Assembly: GCF_001613165.1 (NCBI RefSeq)
Contig: NZ_BDBV01000022.1
Span: 1-64,000, forward strand
Source: Nocardia mexicana NBRC 108244
Lineage (GTDB): Bacteria > Actinomycetota > Actinomycetes > Mycobacteriales > Mycobacteriaceae
Reading direction: 5' to 3'
Length of the DNA: 64,000 nucleotides
Shown here: piece after piece, positions 24,711-32,856 of the stretch
Layout of the letters: each line of letters opens with the position of its first letter
Numbering within the stretch: the stretch's first letter is position 1
The notes under the pieces: generated by a model
Seen by the model: only the letters and a program-made list of their open reading frames with translations
Database searches by the model: none
What the model was told of the DNA's origin: nothing
Position numbers and translations under genes: made by a program

Positions 24711-25550
24711 ATGACGATCACCATCGACAGATTCAGCGAGGGCGTCGGAGCGGCCGTCACCGGGGTGGACCGCGCACAGCTGCTCGCCGACCACGCCGCG
24801 GCCGCCACCGTGCTCGCGGCATTGGAAGAATACGGCGTGCTGGTGTTTCGCGGGCTGCACCTGGACCCGGAAACGCAGGTGGCGTTCTGTCGCAAACTCG
24901 GCGAGATCGATACCGAGCCCGGACACCATCCGGTGGAAGGCATCTACCGGGTCAGTCTGGACACCACGAAGAATTCCTCGGCGAACTATCTGCGCGCCAC
25001 CTTCGACTGGCATATCGACGGCTGCACGCCGCAGGACGACGCCTACCCGCAAATGGCGACCATGCTCTCCGCCAAGGCCGTCGCCGCCACCGGCGGGGAG
25101 ACCGAATTCGCCTCCACCTACAAGGCTTACGACGATCTCACCGAATCCGAGCGGACGCGGCTGGCGTCGTTGCGCGTCGTGCATTCCCTCGAGGCGTCGC
25201 AGCGGCTGGTCACCGCGGAGCCGACACCGGAACAGCTGGCCGCGTGGCGCGGCCGTCCGTCCAAGGAACACCCGCTGGTCTGGTCGCACAAGTCCGGGCG
25301 CCGCTCGCTGGTCCTCGGCGCGTCGACCGATCACGTCGTCGGCATGGACCCCGGCGAGAGCCGCGCGCTGCTGGACGATCTGCTGCGCCGCTGCACCGCG
25401 CCCGACCGCGTCTACCGCCACGAATGGTCGGTCGGCGACACCGTGATCTGGGACAACCGCGGCGTGATCCATCGCGCCGCGCCCTATGCGGCGAATTCAC
25501 CGCGAGAAATGTTGCGCACCACCGTGCTCGGCGACGAACCGATCCGATAA
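24711..25550 (+). CDS. TauD/TfdA-family 2-oxoglutarate-dependent dioxygenase
   Basis: A 279-residue Fe(II)/2-oxoglutarate oxygenase. The metal triad is H101-x-D103 (FDWHIDGCTP) and H254 (DNRGVIHRAAPY), with R269 (LRTTVLG) as the expected 2-oxoglutarate contact; GDTVIWDNR is typical of TauD/TfdA. The family cleaves sulfonates, herbicide ethers, or hydroxylates acids. ATG 24711 is preferred (GGAAGG upstream) over ATG 24672, which would add 13 Arg-rich residues. It sits between two Rieske modules and interrupts what looks like a tandem duplication. This gives the operon a second, Rieske-independent oxygenation chemistry. Confidence 0.88.
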   Translation: MTITIDRFSEGVGAAVTGVDRAQLLADHAAAATVLAALEEYGVLVFRGLHLDPETQVAFCRKLGEIDTEPGHHPVEGIYRVSLDTTKNSSANYLRATFDWHIDGCTPQDDAYPQMATMLSAKAVAATGGETEFASTYKAYDDLTESERTRLASLRVVHSLEASQRLVTAEPTPEQLAAWRGRPSKEHPLVWSHKSGRRSLVLGASTDHVVGMDPGESRALLDDLLRRCTAPDRVYRHEWSVGDTVIWDNRGVIHRAAPYAANSPREMLRTTVLGDEPIR

Positions 25551-25583
25551 CCAGCCCCACATCCCCGGCCCCAGGAGAACACC

Positions 25584-26858
25584 ATGCCGCGTTGGCCCAA
25601 GCCCGCCGAAGGCAGCTGGACCCAGCACTACCCCGAACTCGGCACCGCGCCCATGTCCTACGACGACTCCATCTCGCCGGAGTTCTTCGAGCTCGAGCGG
25701 GAGGCGATCTTCAAACGCGCCTGGCTCAATGTCGGCCGCGTCGAACAACTTCCGCGCACCGGCAGCTACTTCACCAAGGAGATCGCGGCGGCGCACACAT
25801 CGGTCATTCTCGTGCGCGACCGCGACGGCACCGTCAACGCGTTTCACAATATCTGCCGCCATCGCGGGAACAAGCTCGTGTGGCACGAATTCCCCCGCGC
25901 GGAGGTCTCCGGCACCTGCCGCCAGTTCACCTGCAAGTATCACGGCTGGCGCTACAACCTCGACGGGTCGCTGAATTTCGTGCAGCAGGAGGGCGAGTTC
26001 TTCGACCTGGACAAGAACGAGCTGGGACTGGTGCGCGTGCACTGCGAGGTGTGGGCGGGATTCATCTTCGTGAACCTCGACCGGGAACCGCGTCAGACGC
26101 TGCGGGAATTCCTGGGCCCCATGGTCACCGGTCTCGAGGGTTATCCCTTCGACAAGCTCACCGAGCGGTTCTGCTACCGCTCCGAGGTGGGGGCCAACTG
26201 GAAGCTGTACATGGACGCGTTCCAGGAGTTCTATCACGCGGCGGTGCTGCACGGAAAGCAGACGCCGGACAACTACTCCATGGCCGCGCAGCAGGCCGGT
26301 TTCGAGGCGCCGCACTACCGGCTCGACGGCCCGCACCGGCTGGTCAGCACGTCCGGCGTGGTCACCTGGGAACTCGACCCCGAGATGCGTAAACCGATGG
26401 AGGACCTCACCCGCAGCGGCCTGTTCGGTCCTTGGGACACACCGGATCTGGGGCCGATGCCCGCCAGCCTCAACCCCGCCGGATGCGACCCGTGGGGCCT
26501 CGATTCGTTCCAGTTGTGGCCCAACTTCGTGATCCTGATCTGGTCCGGCGGCTGGTATCTGACCTATCACTACTGGCCGACCTCCCACAACACGCACATC
26601 TTCGAGGGCACGCTGTACTTCCCGCCCGCCCGCACCGCGCGCGAACGGGTCGCGCACGAGATGGCCGCGGTGACGTTCAAGGAGTACGGGCTGCAGGACA
26701 GCAGCACCCTGGAGGCCACCCAGATCATGCTGGAATCCCGTGCGGTCACGGCCTTTCCGCTGAACGACCAGGAGATCCTGCTGCGGCACCTGCACAAGGT
26801 GGCGGGGGACTGGGTCGGCGAATACCGCCGGGAGCGTGCGGAGGTGGCGCGGCGATGA
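25584..26858 (+). CDS. Rieske non-heme iron oxygenase, alpha subunit (copy 3)
   Basis: A 424-residue paralogue of copies 1 and 2. C91, H93, C117 and H120 bind the [2Fe-2S] cluster; DAFQEFYHAAVLH supplies H218 and H223. Its catalytic domain resembles copy 1 more (LHGKQ versus LHMKQ; LTRSGLFGPWDTPDL), while its N-terminal domain is nearly that of copy 2. AGGAGAACACC precedes the ATG. The stop overlaps the start of its small partner (ATGA). Together with the amidohydrolase downstream it may act on an amide, lactam or cyclic substrate, but no substrate can be read from sequence. Confidence 0.92.
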   Translation: MPRWPKPAEGSWTQHYPELGTAPMSYDDSISPEFFELEREAIFKRAWLNVGRVEQLPRTGSYFTKEIAAAHTSVILVRDRDGTVNAFHNICRHRGNKLVWHEFPRAEVSGTCRQFTCKYHGWRYNLDGSLNFVQQEGEFFDLDKNELGLVRVHCEVWAGFIFVNLDREPRQTLREFLGPMVTGLEGYPFDKLTERFCYRSEVGANWKLYMDAFQEFYHAAVLHGKQTPDNYSMAAQQAGFEAPHYRLDGPHRLVSTSGVVTWELDPEMRKPMEDLTRSGLFGPWDTPDLGPMPASLNPAGCDPWGLDSFQLWPNFVILIWSGGWYLTYHYWPTSHNTHIFEGTLYFPPARTARERVAHEMAAVTFKEYGLQDSSTLEATQIMLESRAVTAFPLNDQEILLRHLHKVAGDWVGEYRRERAEVARR

Positions 26859-27190
26859 CCGCCACACTGCTGCCGAAGGAGTTCGCCGACCTGGAGCCGT
26901 TCGCCGAGACCTGGTGCCTGGCAAGTGAATCCGAACGATACGCCCGGCGCTTGGCGAGCACCATGACGGAGATGCAGAGCTTCTACGACGCGATCACACC
27001 GCGCGCGGAGGCCGCGCTGGCCTACTGCGACGGGTTCGCGCTCGATGACCTGCCCGACGAGGTCCAGCACCTGCTGTACCTGCTGTATTCGATGATCACG
27101 GTGTCCTTCCCGGTGGAGGTGTGGAGCCAGCCGAGGATCCCCGACACCGGTGCGGCCGCCCTGGAGTGCGTCGTGGAGCCGATCCCGTGA
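26855..27190 (+). CDS. Conserved small partner protein of Rieske oxygenase (copy 3)
   Basis: A 111-residue homologue of 8421 and 24333, closest to copy 1 in its last third (SFPVEVWSQPRIPDTGAA against SFPVEVWKQPRVPDSGAA) and to copy 2 in its first third (TWCLASESERYARRLAS). That mosaic mirrors the one in the matching Rieske proteins. It has no known domain. It is coupled at both ends: ATGA with the Rieske gene and GTGA with the amidohydrolase. The YCD triplet at about residue 58 is invariant in all three copies. Confidence 0.8.
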   Translation: MTATLLPKEFADLEPFAETWCLASESERYARRLASTMTEMQSFYDAITPRAEAALAYCDGFALDDLPDEVQHLLYLLYSMITVSFPVEVWSQPRIPDTGAAALECVVEPIP

Positions 27191-28431
27191 GCGCGGAGCG
27201 CATCGTCCTGCGCGCGGCCCGGTGGGTGGATGTCGACACCGGCCGGGTGCACGCGCCCGCGGTGATCGTGGTGCAGGACAATCTCATTGCGGCCGTAGAC
27301 CCGGCGGAGACGCCCGCGACGGCGCGCGTGATCGACCTGGGTGACGTCACGCTGCTGCCCGGGCTGATGGATATGGAGATCAACCTGCTCATCGGCGGTC
27401 CGGACAATCCCTCCGGCCTGCCGAACCCGATGCACGGTGTGCAGGACGACCCCGTGTACCGGACGCTGCGCGCCACGATCAACGCCCGCACCACCCTGCA
27501 CGCCGGATTCACCACGGTCCGCAACTTGGGACTGATGGTGAAGACGGGCGGTTATCTGCTGGACGTGGACCTGGCCCGGGCCATCGAGCAGGGCTGGGTG
27601 GAGGGCCCTCGCATCGTCGCGGCCGGGCATGCCATCACCCCGACCGGCGGTCACCTCGACCCCACCATGTTCCAGCGCCTCGCCCCGCACATCATGCCGC
27701 TGAGCGTGGAGGAGGGCCGTGCCAACGGCGTGCCCCAGGTCCGCGAATCCGTGCGCTACCAAATCAAATACGGAGCCGAGGTCATCAAGATCTCGGCGTC
27801 GGGCGGGGTGATGTCGCACGGCACGGTCGCGGGCGCGCAACAGTATTCGGACGAGGAGCTGGACGCGATCGTCGACGAGGCGCACCGCGCCGGAGTCCGT
27901 GTCGCCGCCCACGCGCACGGCGACGCCGGGATCCGCGCGTGCATTCGGGCGGGGGTCGACTGCATCGAGCACGGATCGCTGGCCTCCGACGACACCCTCG
28001 CCATGATGGTCGAGCACGGCACCTTCCTGGTGCCCACCAGCTATCTGTCCGAGGGCCTCGATATCTCCGGGGCCGCTCCCGCACTGCGGAAGAAGGCCGC
28101 CGAGGTGTTCCCCCGGGCGCGGGAAACGCTCCGCAAGGCGATCGGCGCGGGAGTCAGGATCGCCTGTGGCACAGACGCTCCCGCCGTGCCGCACGGCGAC
28201 AATGCCAAGGAACTGTGGGCGCTGGTGGACCGGGGCATGACACCGGCGCAGGCGTTGCGCGCCGCCACCGTCACCGCCGCCGAGCTGATCGGAGCGGACG
28301 ATCGCGGCCGCCTGGCGCCGGGGCTGCTCGCCGACATCATCGCCGTACCGGGCGATCCCACGAGCGATATCACGACCACTCAGGACGTGCGCTTCGTCAT
28401 GAAGGACGGCCGCACGGTCCTGCGCCGCTGA
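27187..28431 (+). CDS. Amidohydrolase-family protein with altered first metal-binding motif
   Basis: A 414-residue member of the imidazolonepropionase/prolidase-like amidohydrolases. It has the composite N-terminal beta sandwich, the Lys candidate for carboxylation (AEVIKISASGG), His in VAAHAHGD and IEHGSLA, and Asp in ACGTDAPAVPHG, then GRLAPGLLADIIAVPGDP. The first metal motif, normally HxH after LPGLIDMH, reads LLPGLMDMEIN: E64 and N66 replace both His. I recall related actinobacterial proteins with a similar change, so this may be a real subfamily. GTG start overlaps the previous stop. Hydrolysis of an amide or lactone is possible but not assured. Confidence 0.85.
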   Translation: MSAERIVLRAARWVDVDTGRVHAPAVIVVQDNLIAAVDPAETPATARVIDLGDVTLLPGLMDMEINLLIGGPDNPSGLPNPMHGVQDDPVYRTLRATINARTTLHAGFTTVRNLGLMVKTGGYLLDVDLARAIEQGWVEGPRIVAAGHAITPTGGHLDPTMFQRLAPHIMPLSVEEGRANGVPQVRESVRYQIKYGAEVIKISASGGVMSHGTVAGAQQYSDEELDAIVDEAHRAGVRVAAHAHGDAGIRACIRAGVDCIEHGSLASDDTLAMMVEHGTFLVPTSYLSEGLDISGAAPALRKKAAEVFPRARETLRKAIGAGVRIACGTDAPAVPHGDNAKELWALVDRGMTPAQALRAATVTAAELIGADDRGRLAPGLLADIIAVPGDPTSDITTTQDVRFVMKDGRTVLRR

Positions 28432-29047
28432 TTCCGGTGCTCGGGCAGGGCAGTTCGATGACCGATACGTACATTTCGAGGGTCGGCCGGTAGAGGTCGA
28501 CGTCGTCGAGTCGGCTGCCGAGCACGACGGAATCGGTGGTGGCGACCAGCACGCGCGCGAACGTCGACGCCGGGATCAGCAGCGTTCCGCCGATTCGGTC
28601 GAGACCCTCGGCGATGAACTTCGCCAGCGCCTCCACGACCTCCGACCGCTTGGCCGCCACGCGTTCTCGCGCCTCGGGGTTGCGGAGCAGATACAGCGTG
28701 AACTCGTGGCCCAGCGCCGCCTGTTCGGCGCCGCGTTCGGTGCTGAGCTGCCGCCACCGCCGGGCGATCTCGTCGAGTTCGCGCGAGCCGACCTCGGTGA
28801 CCGCCGACAGTACCTCGGCGAAGGTATCGAAATAGCGGCGCCAGTACCGGTCGCTCACCGCGAGGAAGAGGTCCTCCTTCGCGGCGAAGTGCTTGTAGAT
28901 CGCGCCCTTCGTATACCCGGCAGTGCGCGCGATGTCGTCGAGAGTCGCTGCCATGAAGCCCTTTTCGGCGAATACCGCCTCCGCGGCATCCAGCAGCAGC
29001 GCACGGGTGCGCTCGAGGCGCCGCTCCACCGTCCACTGTTCGACCAT
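28397..29047 (-). CDS. TetR-family transcriptional regulator
   Basis: A 216-residue repressor with helix-turn-helix at about residues 17-62 (LLDAAEAVFAEKGFMAATLDDIARTAGYTKGAIYKHF), a very typical TetR sequence, then a helical sensor domain. The 3' end overlaps the convergent amidohydrolase by 35 bases. It is divergent from the AveC-like/NorQ/NorD operon at 29156; the 108-base gap holds an ATACC-N4-GGTAT palindrome. It probably controls that operon and itself. The effector is unknown. Confidence 0.9.
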   Translation of the reverse strand: MVEQWTVERRLERTRALLLDAAEAVFAEKGFMAATLDDIARTAGYTKGAIYKHFAAKEDLFLAVSDRYWRRYFDTFAEVLSAVTEVGSRELDEIARRWRQLSTERGAEQAALGHEFTLYLLRNPEARERVAAKRSEVVEALAKFIAEGLDRIGGTLLIPASTFARVLVATTDSVVLGSRLDDVDLYRPTLEMYVSVIELPCPSTGISGAGPCGRPS

Positions 29048-29094
29048 GGCGGCCAGCTTATCAACAGGATCCGAGAAACCTATGAGTCTCTGAG

Positions 29095-29108
29095 ATACCC
29101 ACTGGTAT
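29095..29108. promoter_or_regulatory. Candidate operator ATACC-N4-GGTAT
   Basis: A perfect 5-4-5 inverted repeat in the gap between tetR (28397-29047) and the AveC-like gene, 48 bases before its start. A second imperfect repeat (GAGTCTC near 29084) lies beside it. Confidence 0.5.
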
Positions 29109-29155
29109 ATTGGCGGAAAGCGCTGTACCGCAACGAATCAGAAGGAGACGGCGTG

Positions 29156-30328
29156 ATGAGCGGACCGTCGAAGAGAAAGCACACACCCTTCGTCACCGAG
29201 TCGCTGGGGGGAGCGGGCCCGCTCGGCAGCCAGGTTCGATCGACGATCACTCCGGTCCGGGTCTGGGCCGTCGTCGGCGGCGCGATCCTCGCCTTTCAGC
29301 TCTACGTGTGGATTCGCTGGGTCACCGGGCCGCATTTCGAGCGGGTGCCCGCCGGGCCGAGCGATCCGCCGACATTGATGAAGGCGATTCTCCTCACCTG
29401 GACCGCCGTGATCCTGGTCGGCCTGCCGGTCGGCATCTACTACTTCATCGTCCGGCCCTGGCGGCGGGAGCGGCGAATAACGCTCGACGGCATGCTGCTG
29501 GTGGCCTGCGGCCTGTTGTTCTTCCAGGATCCGCTGCTGAACTACTTCAATACGTGGAGCACCTACAACACCTGGATGTGGAACCGGGGCTCGTGGGTGC
29601 TGGACATTCCGGGCTGGCGGTCGTTCGGAGAACCGGGCGCCATGATGGCCGAACCGCTGCTGATGAATGCGCCGGGCTACTCGTACGGGGTTCTGCTGTG
29701 CACGATCCTCGGCTGCTGGGTGATGCGCCGAGCCAAGGCGAAATGGCCGAATATCAGCAATGCCGGGCTGATCGGCGTGCTGATCGTCTGGACGTTCTTC
29801 TTCGACTTCGTCATCGAGGGCCTGTTCCTGATGCCGATGGGGTTGTTCACCTATCCCGGTGCGATCCAATCCCTCTCGATCAACGCGGGCACCTACTACC
29901 AGTGGCCGCTCTACGAGGGGCTCATGTGGGGAGGCGTCCAGGCGGGGCTGTGCTCGCTGCGCTACTTCACCGACGATCGTGGCCGGACATTCGTCGAGCG
30001 CGGGCTGGAGCGTATCCAGGGCGGGTTCGTGCGGCAGCAGTTCACGCGTTTCCTGGCGATCTTCGCGGCGTGCAGCGTGTTCTTCTTCGTCTGCTACAAC
30101 CTGCCCGCGCAGTGGTTCGCCATGCATGCCGATCCCTGGCCCGAGGACATCCAGAAGCGCTCGTATTTCGATATGGGCATTTGCGGCGAAGGGACGGGGC
30201 GGCTGTGTCCCGATCCTGTGCTGCCCATTCCCGGAAACGACACCGGCTACATCAATCCCGAAGGCCGCCTGATCCTTCCGGAGGGCGTCGAACTTCCGAA
30301 ACCCGTTCCCTTCGACCGAGGAAACTGA
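29156..30328 (+). CDS. AveC-like (spirocyclase-family) integral membrane protein
   Basis: A 390-residue polytopic membrane protein resembling the AveC/MeiC spiroketal-cyclase family that is widespread, with unknown roles, in mycobacteria and nocardiae. About seven hydrophobic segments are visible, starting at VWAVVGGAILAFQLYVWIRW. Conserved polar stretches include FFQDPLLNYFNTWSTYNTWM, RGSWVLDIPGW, INAGTYYQWPLYEGLMWGG and LRYFTDDRGRT. The start ATG 29156 is set by AAGGAGA 7 bases before it. It is followed after one base by a NorQ-type ATPase and a NorD-type protein, which usually activate metalloenzymes, making this protein their likely client (inference). Confidence 0.8.
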   Translation: MSGPSKRKHTPFVTESLGGAGPLGSQVRSTITPVRVWAVVGGAILAFQLYVWIRWVTGPHFERVPAGPSDPPTLMKAILLTWTAVILVGLPVGIYYFIVRPWRRERRITLDGMLLVACGLLFFQDPLLNYFNTWSTYNTWMWNRGSWVLDIPGWRSFGEPGAMMAEPLLMNAPGYSYGVLLCTILGCWVMRRAKAKWPNISNAGLIGVLIVWTFFFDFVIEGLFLMPMGLFTYPGAIQSLSINAGTYYQWPLYEGLMWGGVQAGLCSLRYFTDDRGRTFVERGLERIQGGFVRQQFTRFLAIFAACSVFFFVCYNLPAQWFAMHADPWPEDIQKRSYFDMGICGEGTGRLCPDPVLPIPGNDTGYINPEGRLILPEGVELPKPVPFDRGN

Positions 30329-30329
30329 G

Positions 30330-31148
30330 ATGTCGAACAGTCGACCCACCGCTGTCTTATCCGCCCCGGAGTCGCCGTTCTATCGTGCGGTCGGCGAGGA
30401 GGTGGAGGTCTTTCGCGCCGCGGCGCGCCGCGGCCTGCCGGTACTTCTCAAGGGCCCCACGGGATGCGGAAAGACGCGCTTCGTGGAGGCCATGGCCGCC
30501 GAGCTCGGCCGCGACCTGATCACCGTCGCGGGCCACGAGGATATGACGTCGGCGGACCTGGTCGGCCGCTTCCTGCTCAAAGGCGGGGAAACGGTCTGGG
30601 TCGACGGGCCCCTGACCCGGGCGGTGCGCGAGGGCGCCATCTGCTATCTGGACGAGGTGGTGGAGGCGCGCCAGGACACCACCGTGGTCATCCATCCGCT
30701 CGCCGACCACCGCCGCGAGCTTCCGGTCGATCGACTCGGCACGACGCTGCGCGCGGCGCCCGGATTCCAGTTGGTGATCTCTTACAACCCCGGCTATCAG
30801 AGCGTCCTGAAGAACCTCAAGGAATCGACCCGGCAGCGTTTCGTCGCCATCGAACTCGACTTCCCGCCCGCCGAGATCGAGACCGAGGTGGTCGCCCACG
30901 AGGCCGAGATCGACAGCGAGACAGCGCATGTCCTGGTCACGCTCGGCCATGCCATCCGGAATCTGGAGGGCTCACCGCTGCGCGAGGTGTCGTCCACCCG
31001 CATGCTGATCCTCGCCGGAGGTCTCGTCGCGGCCGGGCTGAGCCTGCGCAGCGCCGCGCAGTCGGCCGTAGTCCAGGCGCTGTCCGACGATCCGGATGTC
31101 GTCCGCGCCCTCGGCGAACTCGTCGACGCTGTCCTGCCCCGGCCATGA
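30330..31148 (+). CDS. MoxR-type AAA+ ATPase of the NorQ/CbbQ family
   Basis: A 272-residue hexameric-type AAA+ ATPase. Walker A is GPTGCGKT (42-49), Walker B is CYLDE (105-109), sensor I is near LVISYNPGYQ, and the arginine-finger region is KESTRQRFVAIELDF. NorQ and CbbQ family members work with a VWA partner (NorD/CbbO) to insert metal into, or reactivate, a target enzyme such as nitric oxide reductase or Rubisco. Neither target is present here. The gene overlaps the VWA gene by ATGA. The client may be the AveC-like protein or one of the Rieske oxygenases (inference). Confidence 0.9.
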   Translation: MSNSRPTAVLSAPESPFYRAVGEEVEVFRAAARRGLPVLLKGPTGCGKTRFVEAMAAELGRDLITVAGHEDMTSADLVGRFLLKGGETVWVDGPLTRAVREGAICYLDEVVEARQDTTVVIHPLADHRRELPVDRLGTTLRAAPGFQLVISYNPGYQSVLKNLKESTRQRFVAIELDFPPAEIETEVVAHEAEIDSETAHVLVTLGHAIRNLEGSPLREVSSTRMLILAGGLVAAGLSLRSAAQSAVVQALSDDPDVVRALGELVDAVLPRP

Positions 31149-32836
31149 CCGCCCCGGATCCGAACGGCCCCAGCCGGTTTCGGCTACTCGGCACCTGCAT
31201 CGCCGGGAGGGCTGTCGATACCGCGGAGGCTGCCGCCGGCGAGGTCGCGCACACCGACGGCCGGGTCGTCTTCGTCTCGGCGGGTTTCCCCGTCGGGGAG
31301 CAGCGCCGCGAATTGCTGGTGCAGGCCGCCCTACTCGCCGCGGGAAGCCTGGACCGGCAGTGGGTGAAGGCTCTCCGGGGACGTCCCGCGCTCGCGCGCC
31401 GGTACCTGGCTCTCGAAGGCCACCGTGCGCTCGCCGAACTCGCCGGGAGCCTGCCACTTGCCGCCGAGCTCCGCCCCGGCGGTGTACCGCGCACCACAAC
31501 CGCGGGTGAATCTCTTGAAATAGCCAAGGGGAAAACCGATGTCGCCGATCCGCCGGACTGGTTCGGCGTCATCAAGCCCTCCCGATTGCTGGAGCCCGCG
31601 GCCGGACCGGGCGCGCGGGCCACGCGGAAGGAACTGCGCCTGGAATTCGATCTCATCGACATCCCCGAGACCGAATCCGACGGCGATACGGAGCAATCCG
31701 GCGCGAGCAAGATCCTGCGGCTGTTCGAGAATCCGCTGTTCAACTCCCGGGCTCTCTCGGACTACTTCCGCAAGTTGCTCGGCAGTTCGCGTTCGCCCGG
31801 CGACGGTGCCGCCGGTGCCGAGATGCAGGTGCGCGCTGTCCGGCGGGTACAGGAGATCGGCGCGCATGCCAGTCCGCTTCCCACGCCCATCCGCTTCACC
31901 GGCGACGGCAGGCCCGGTGCGGCCGTAGGCGTCGGCGGCGCGCTCTATCCGGAATGGGACGTACACGGCAACGGGTATCGGCCCGACTGGTGCCGGGTCA
32001 TCGACTTCCCGTTCACGGCCGCCGCCGACATCTCCGCCGCCGGGGTGCCGCACGACGATGTGCTCCGGCGGCGCCTGGCCCGAATCGGCCTCGGCCCCAC
32101 GGTATTGCGCGGCCGCGCGGACGGCGACGAGCTCGATATCGAGGCGCTCATCGATCTGTTCATCGATCTGCGCTCCGGCTACTCGCGGCCGGAACACGTC
32201 TATCTTGAACACCGCAAACTCGCCCGCGATCTCGGCGTCCTCATCCTGCTCGATGCCTCCGGATCCGCGACCGACACCGATCCGGACGGCCTCGCCGTGC
32301 ACGATCACCAGCGGCGGGCGGCCGCCACGCTGGCGGTGACGCTCGAGGAACTCGGTGACCGAGTCGCCGTGTACGCCTTCCGGTCGAACGGTCGGCACGC
32401 CGTCGAGCTGCCCGCGATCAAGACGTTCGCGCAGCGTTTCGGCGCCGTCGGGCGGGCCCGGCTCAACCGGCTCCAGCCGTCGGGTTACACGCGCCTGGGC
32501 GCCGGGATCCGCGGTGCGGGAAGGATTCTCGACGCGGAGGGCGGCACTCGGAACCGGCTGCTGGTCGTCCTCTCGGATGGCTTTCCGTACGACGACGGCT
32601 ACGAAGGCCGATACGCGGAAGCCGACGCCAACCGGGCGCTCGAAGAGCTCCGCGCGGACGGCATTGCGTGCCTGTGCCTTTCGCTCGGCGCCGCCACGAG
32701 TACGGCGGCGCTGGAACGTGTCTTCGGCGCCGCCGGCCATGCGAGGGCCACTACCCTGGCCGAACTGAGTCCGCGGATGGATGAATTGTTCCTGTCCGCC
32801 CTCCGGGAGCTGAGCGCGCCGCGGGCGGTCCGGTGA
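31145..32836 (+). CDS. VWA-domain protein of the NorD/CbbO family
   Basis: A 563-residue partner of the preceding ATPase. The C-terminal von Willebrand A domain begins at LGVLILLDASGSATDT; its metal-ion-dependent adhesion site comprises DASGS (370-374), a Thr near 449 (PSGYTRLGAG) and Asp478 (VVLSDGFPYDD). Upstream is the NorD-type helical region (LFENPLFNSRALSDYFRKLLG, YPEWDVHGNGYRPDWCRV). The N-terminal 100 residues are variable. ATG overlaps the NorQ-type stop. Together they form the standard NorQD pair, but in a catabolic island without a nor or cbb operon. Confidence 0.88.
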   Translation: MTAPDPNGPSRFRLLGTCIAGRAVDTAEAAAGEVAHTDGRVVFVSAGFPVGEQRRELLVQAALLAAGSLDRQWVKALRGRPALARRYLALEGHRALAELAGSLPLAAELRPGGVPRTTTAGESLEIAKGKTDVADPPDWFGVIKPSRLLEPAAGPGARATRKELRLEFDLIDIPETESDGDTEQSGASKILRLFENPLFNSRALSDYFRKLLGSSRSPGDGAAGAEMQVRAVRRVQEIGAHASPLPTPIRFTGDGRPGAAVGVGGALYPEWDVHGNGYRPDWCRVIDFPFTAAADISAAGVPHDDVLRRRLARIGLGPTVLRGRADGDELDIEALIDLFIDLRSGYSRPEHVYLEHRKLARDLGVLILLDASGSATDTDPDGLAVHDHQRRAAATLAVTLEELGDRVAVYAFRSNGRHAVELPAIKTFAQRFGAVGRARLNRLQPSGYTRLGAGIRGAGRILDAEGGTRNRLLVVLSDGFPYDDGYEGRYAEADANRALEELRADGIACLCLSLGAATSTAALERVFGAAGHARATTLAELSPRMDELFLSALRELSAPRAVR

Positions 32837-32856
32837 GTAGGGCGGGGGCTCCGGAC
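32828..32856. terminator. Possible bidirectional hairpin between convergent operons
   Basis: GTCCGG and CCGGAC enclose a 17-base loop spanning the end of the NorD-type gene and the convergent aldehyde dehydrogenase stop. The long loop and absence of T runs make it weak. Confidence 0.25.

Noticed and set aside
28380..29036. Alternative minus-strand frame over the TetR gene
   Set aside because: It lacks the helix-turn-helix sequence, which lies in the 28397-29047 frame.
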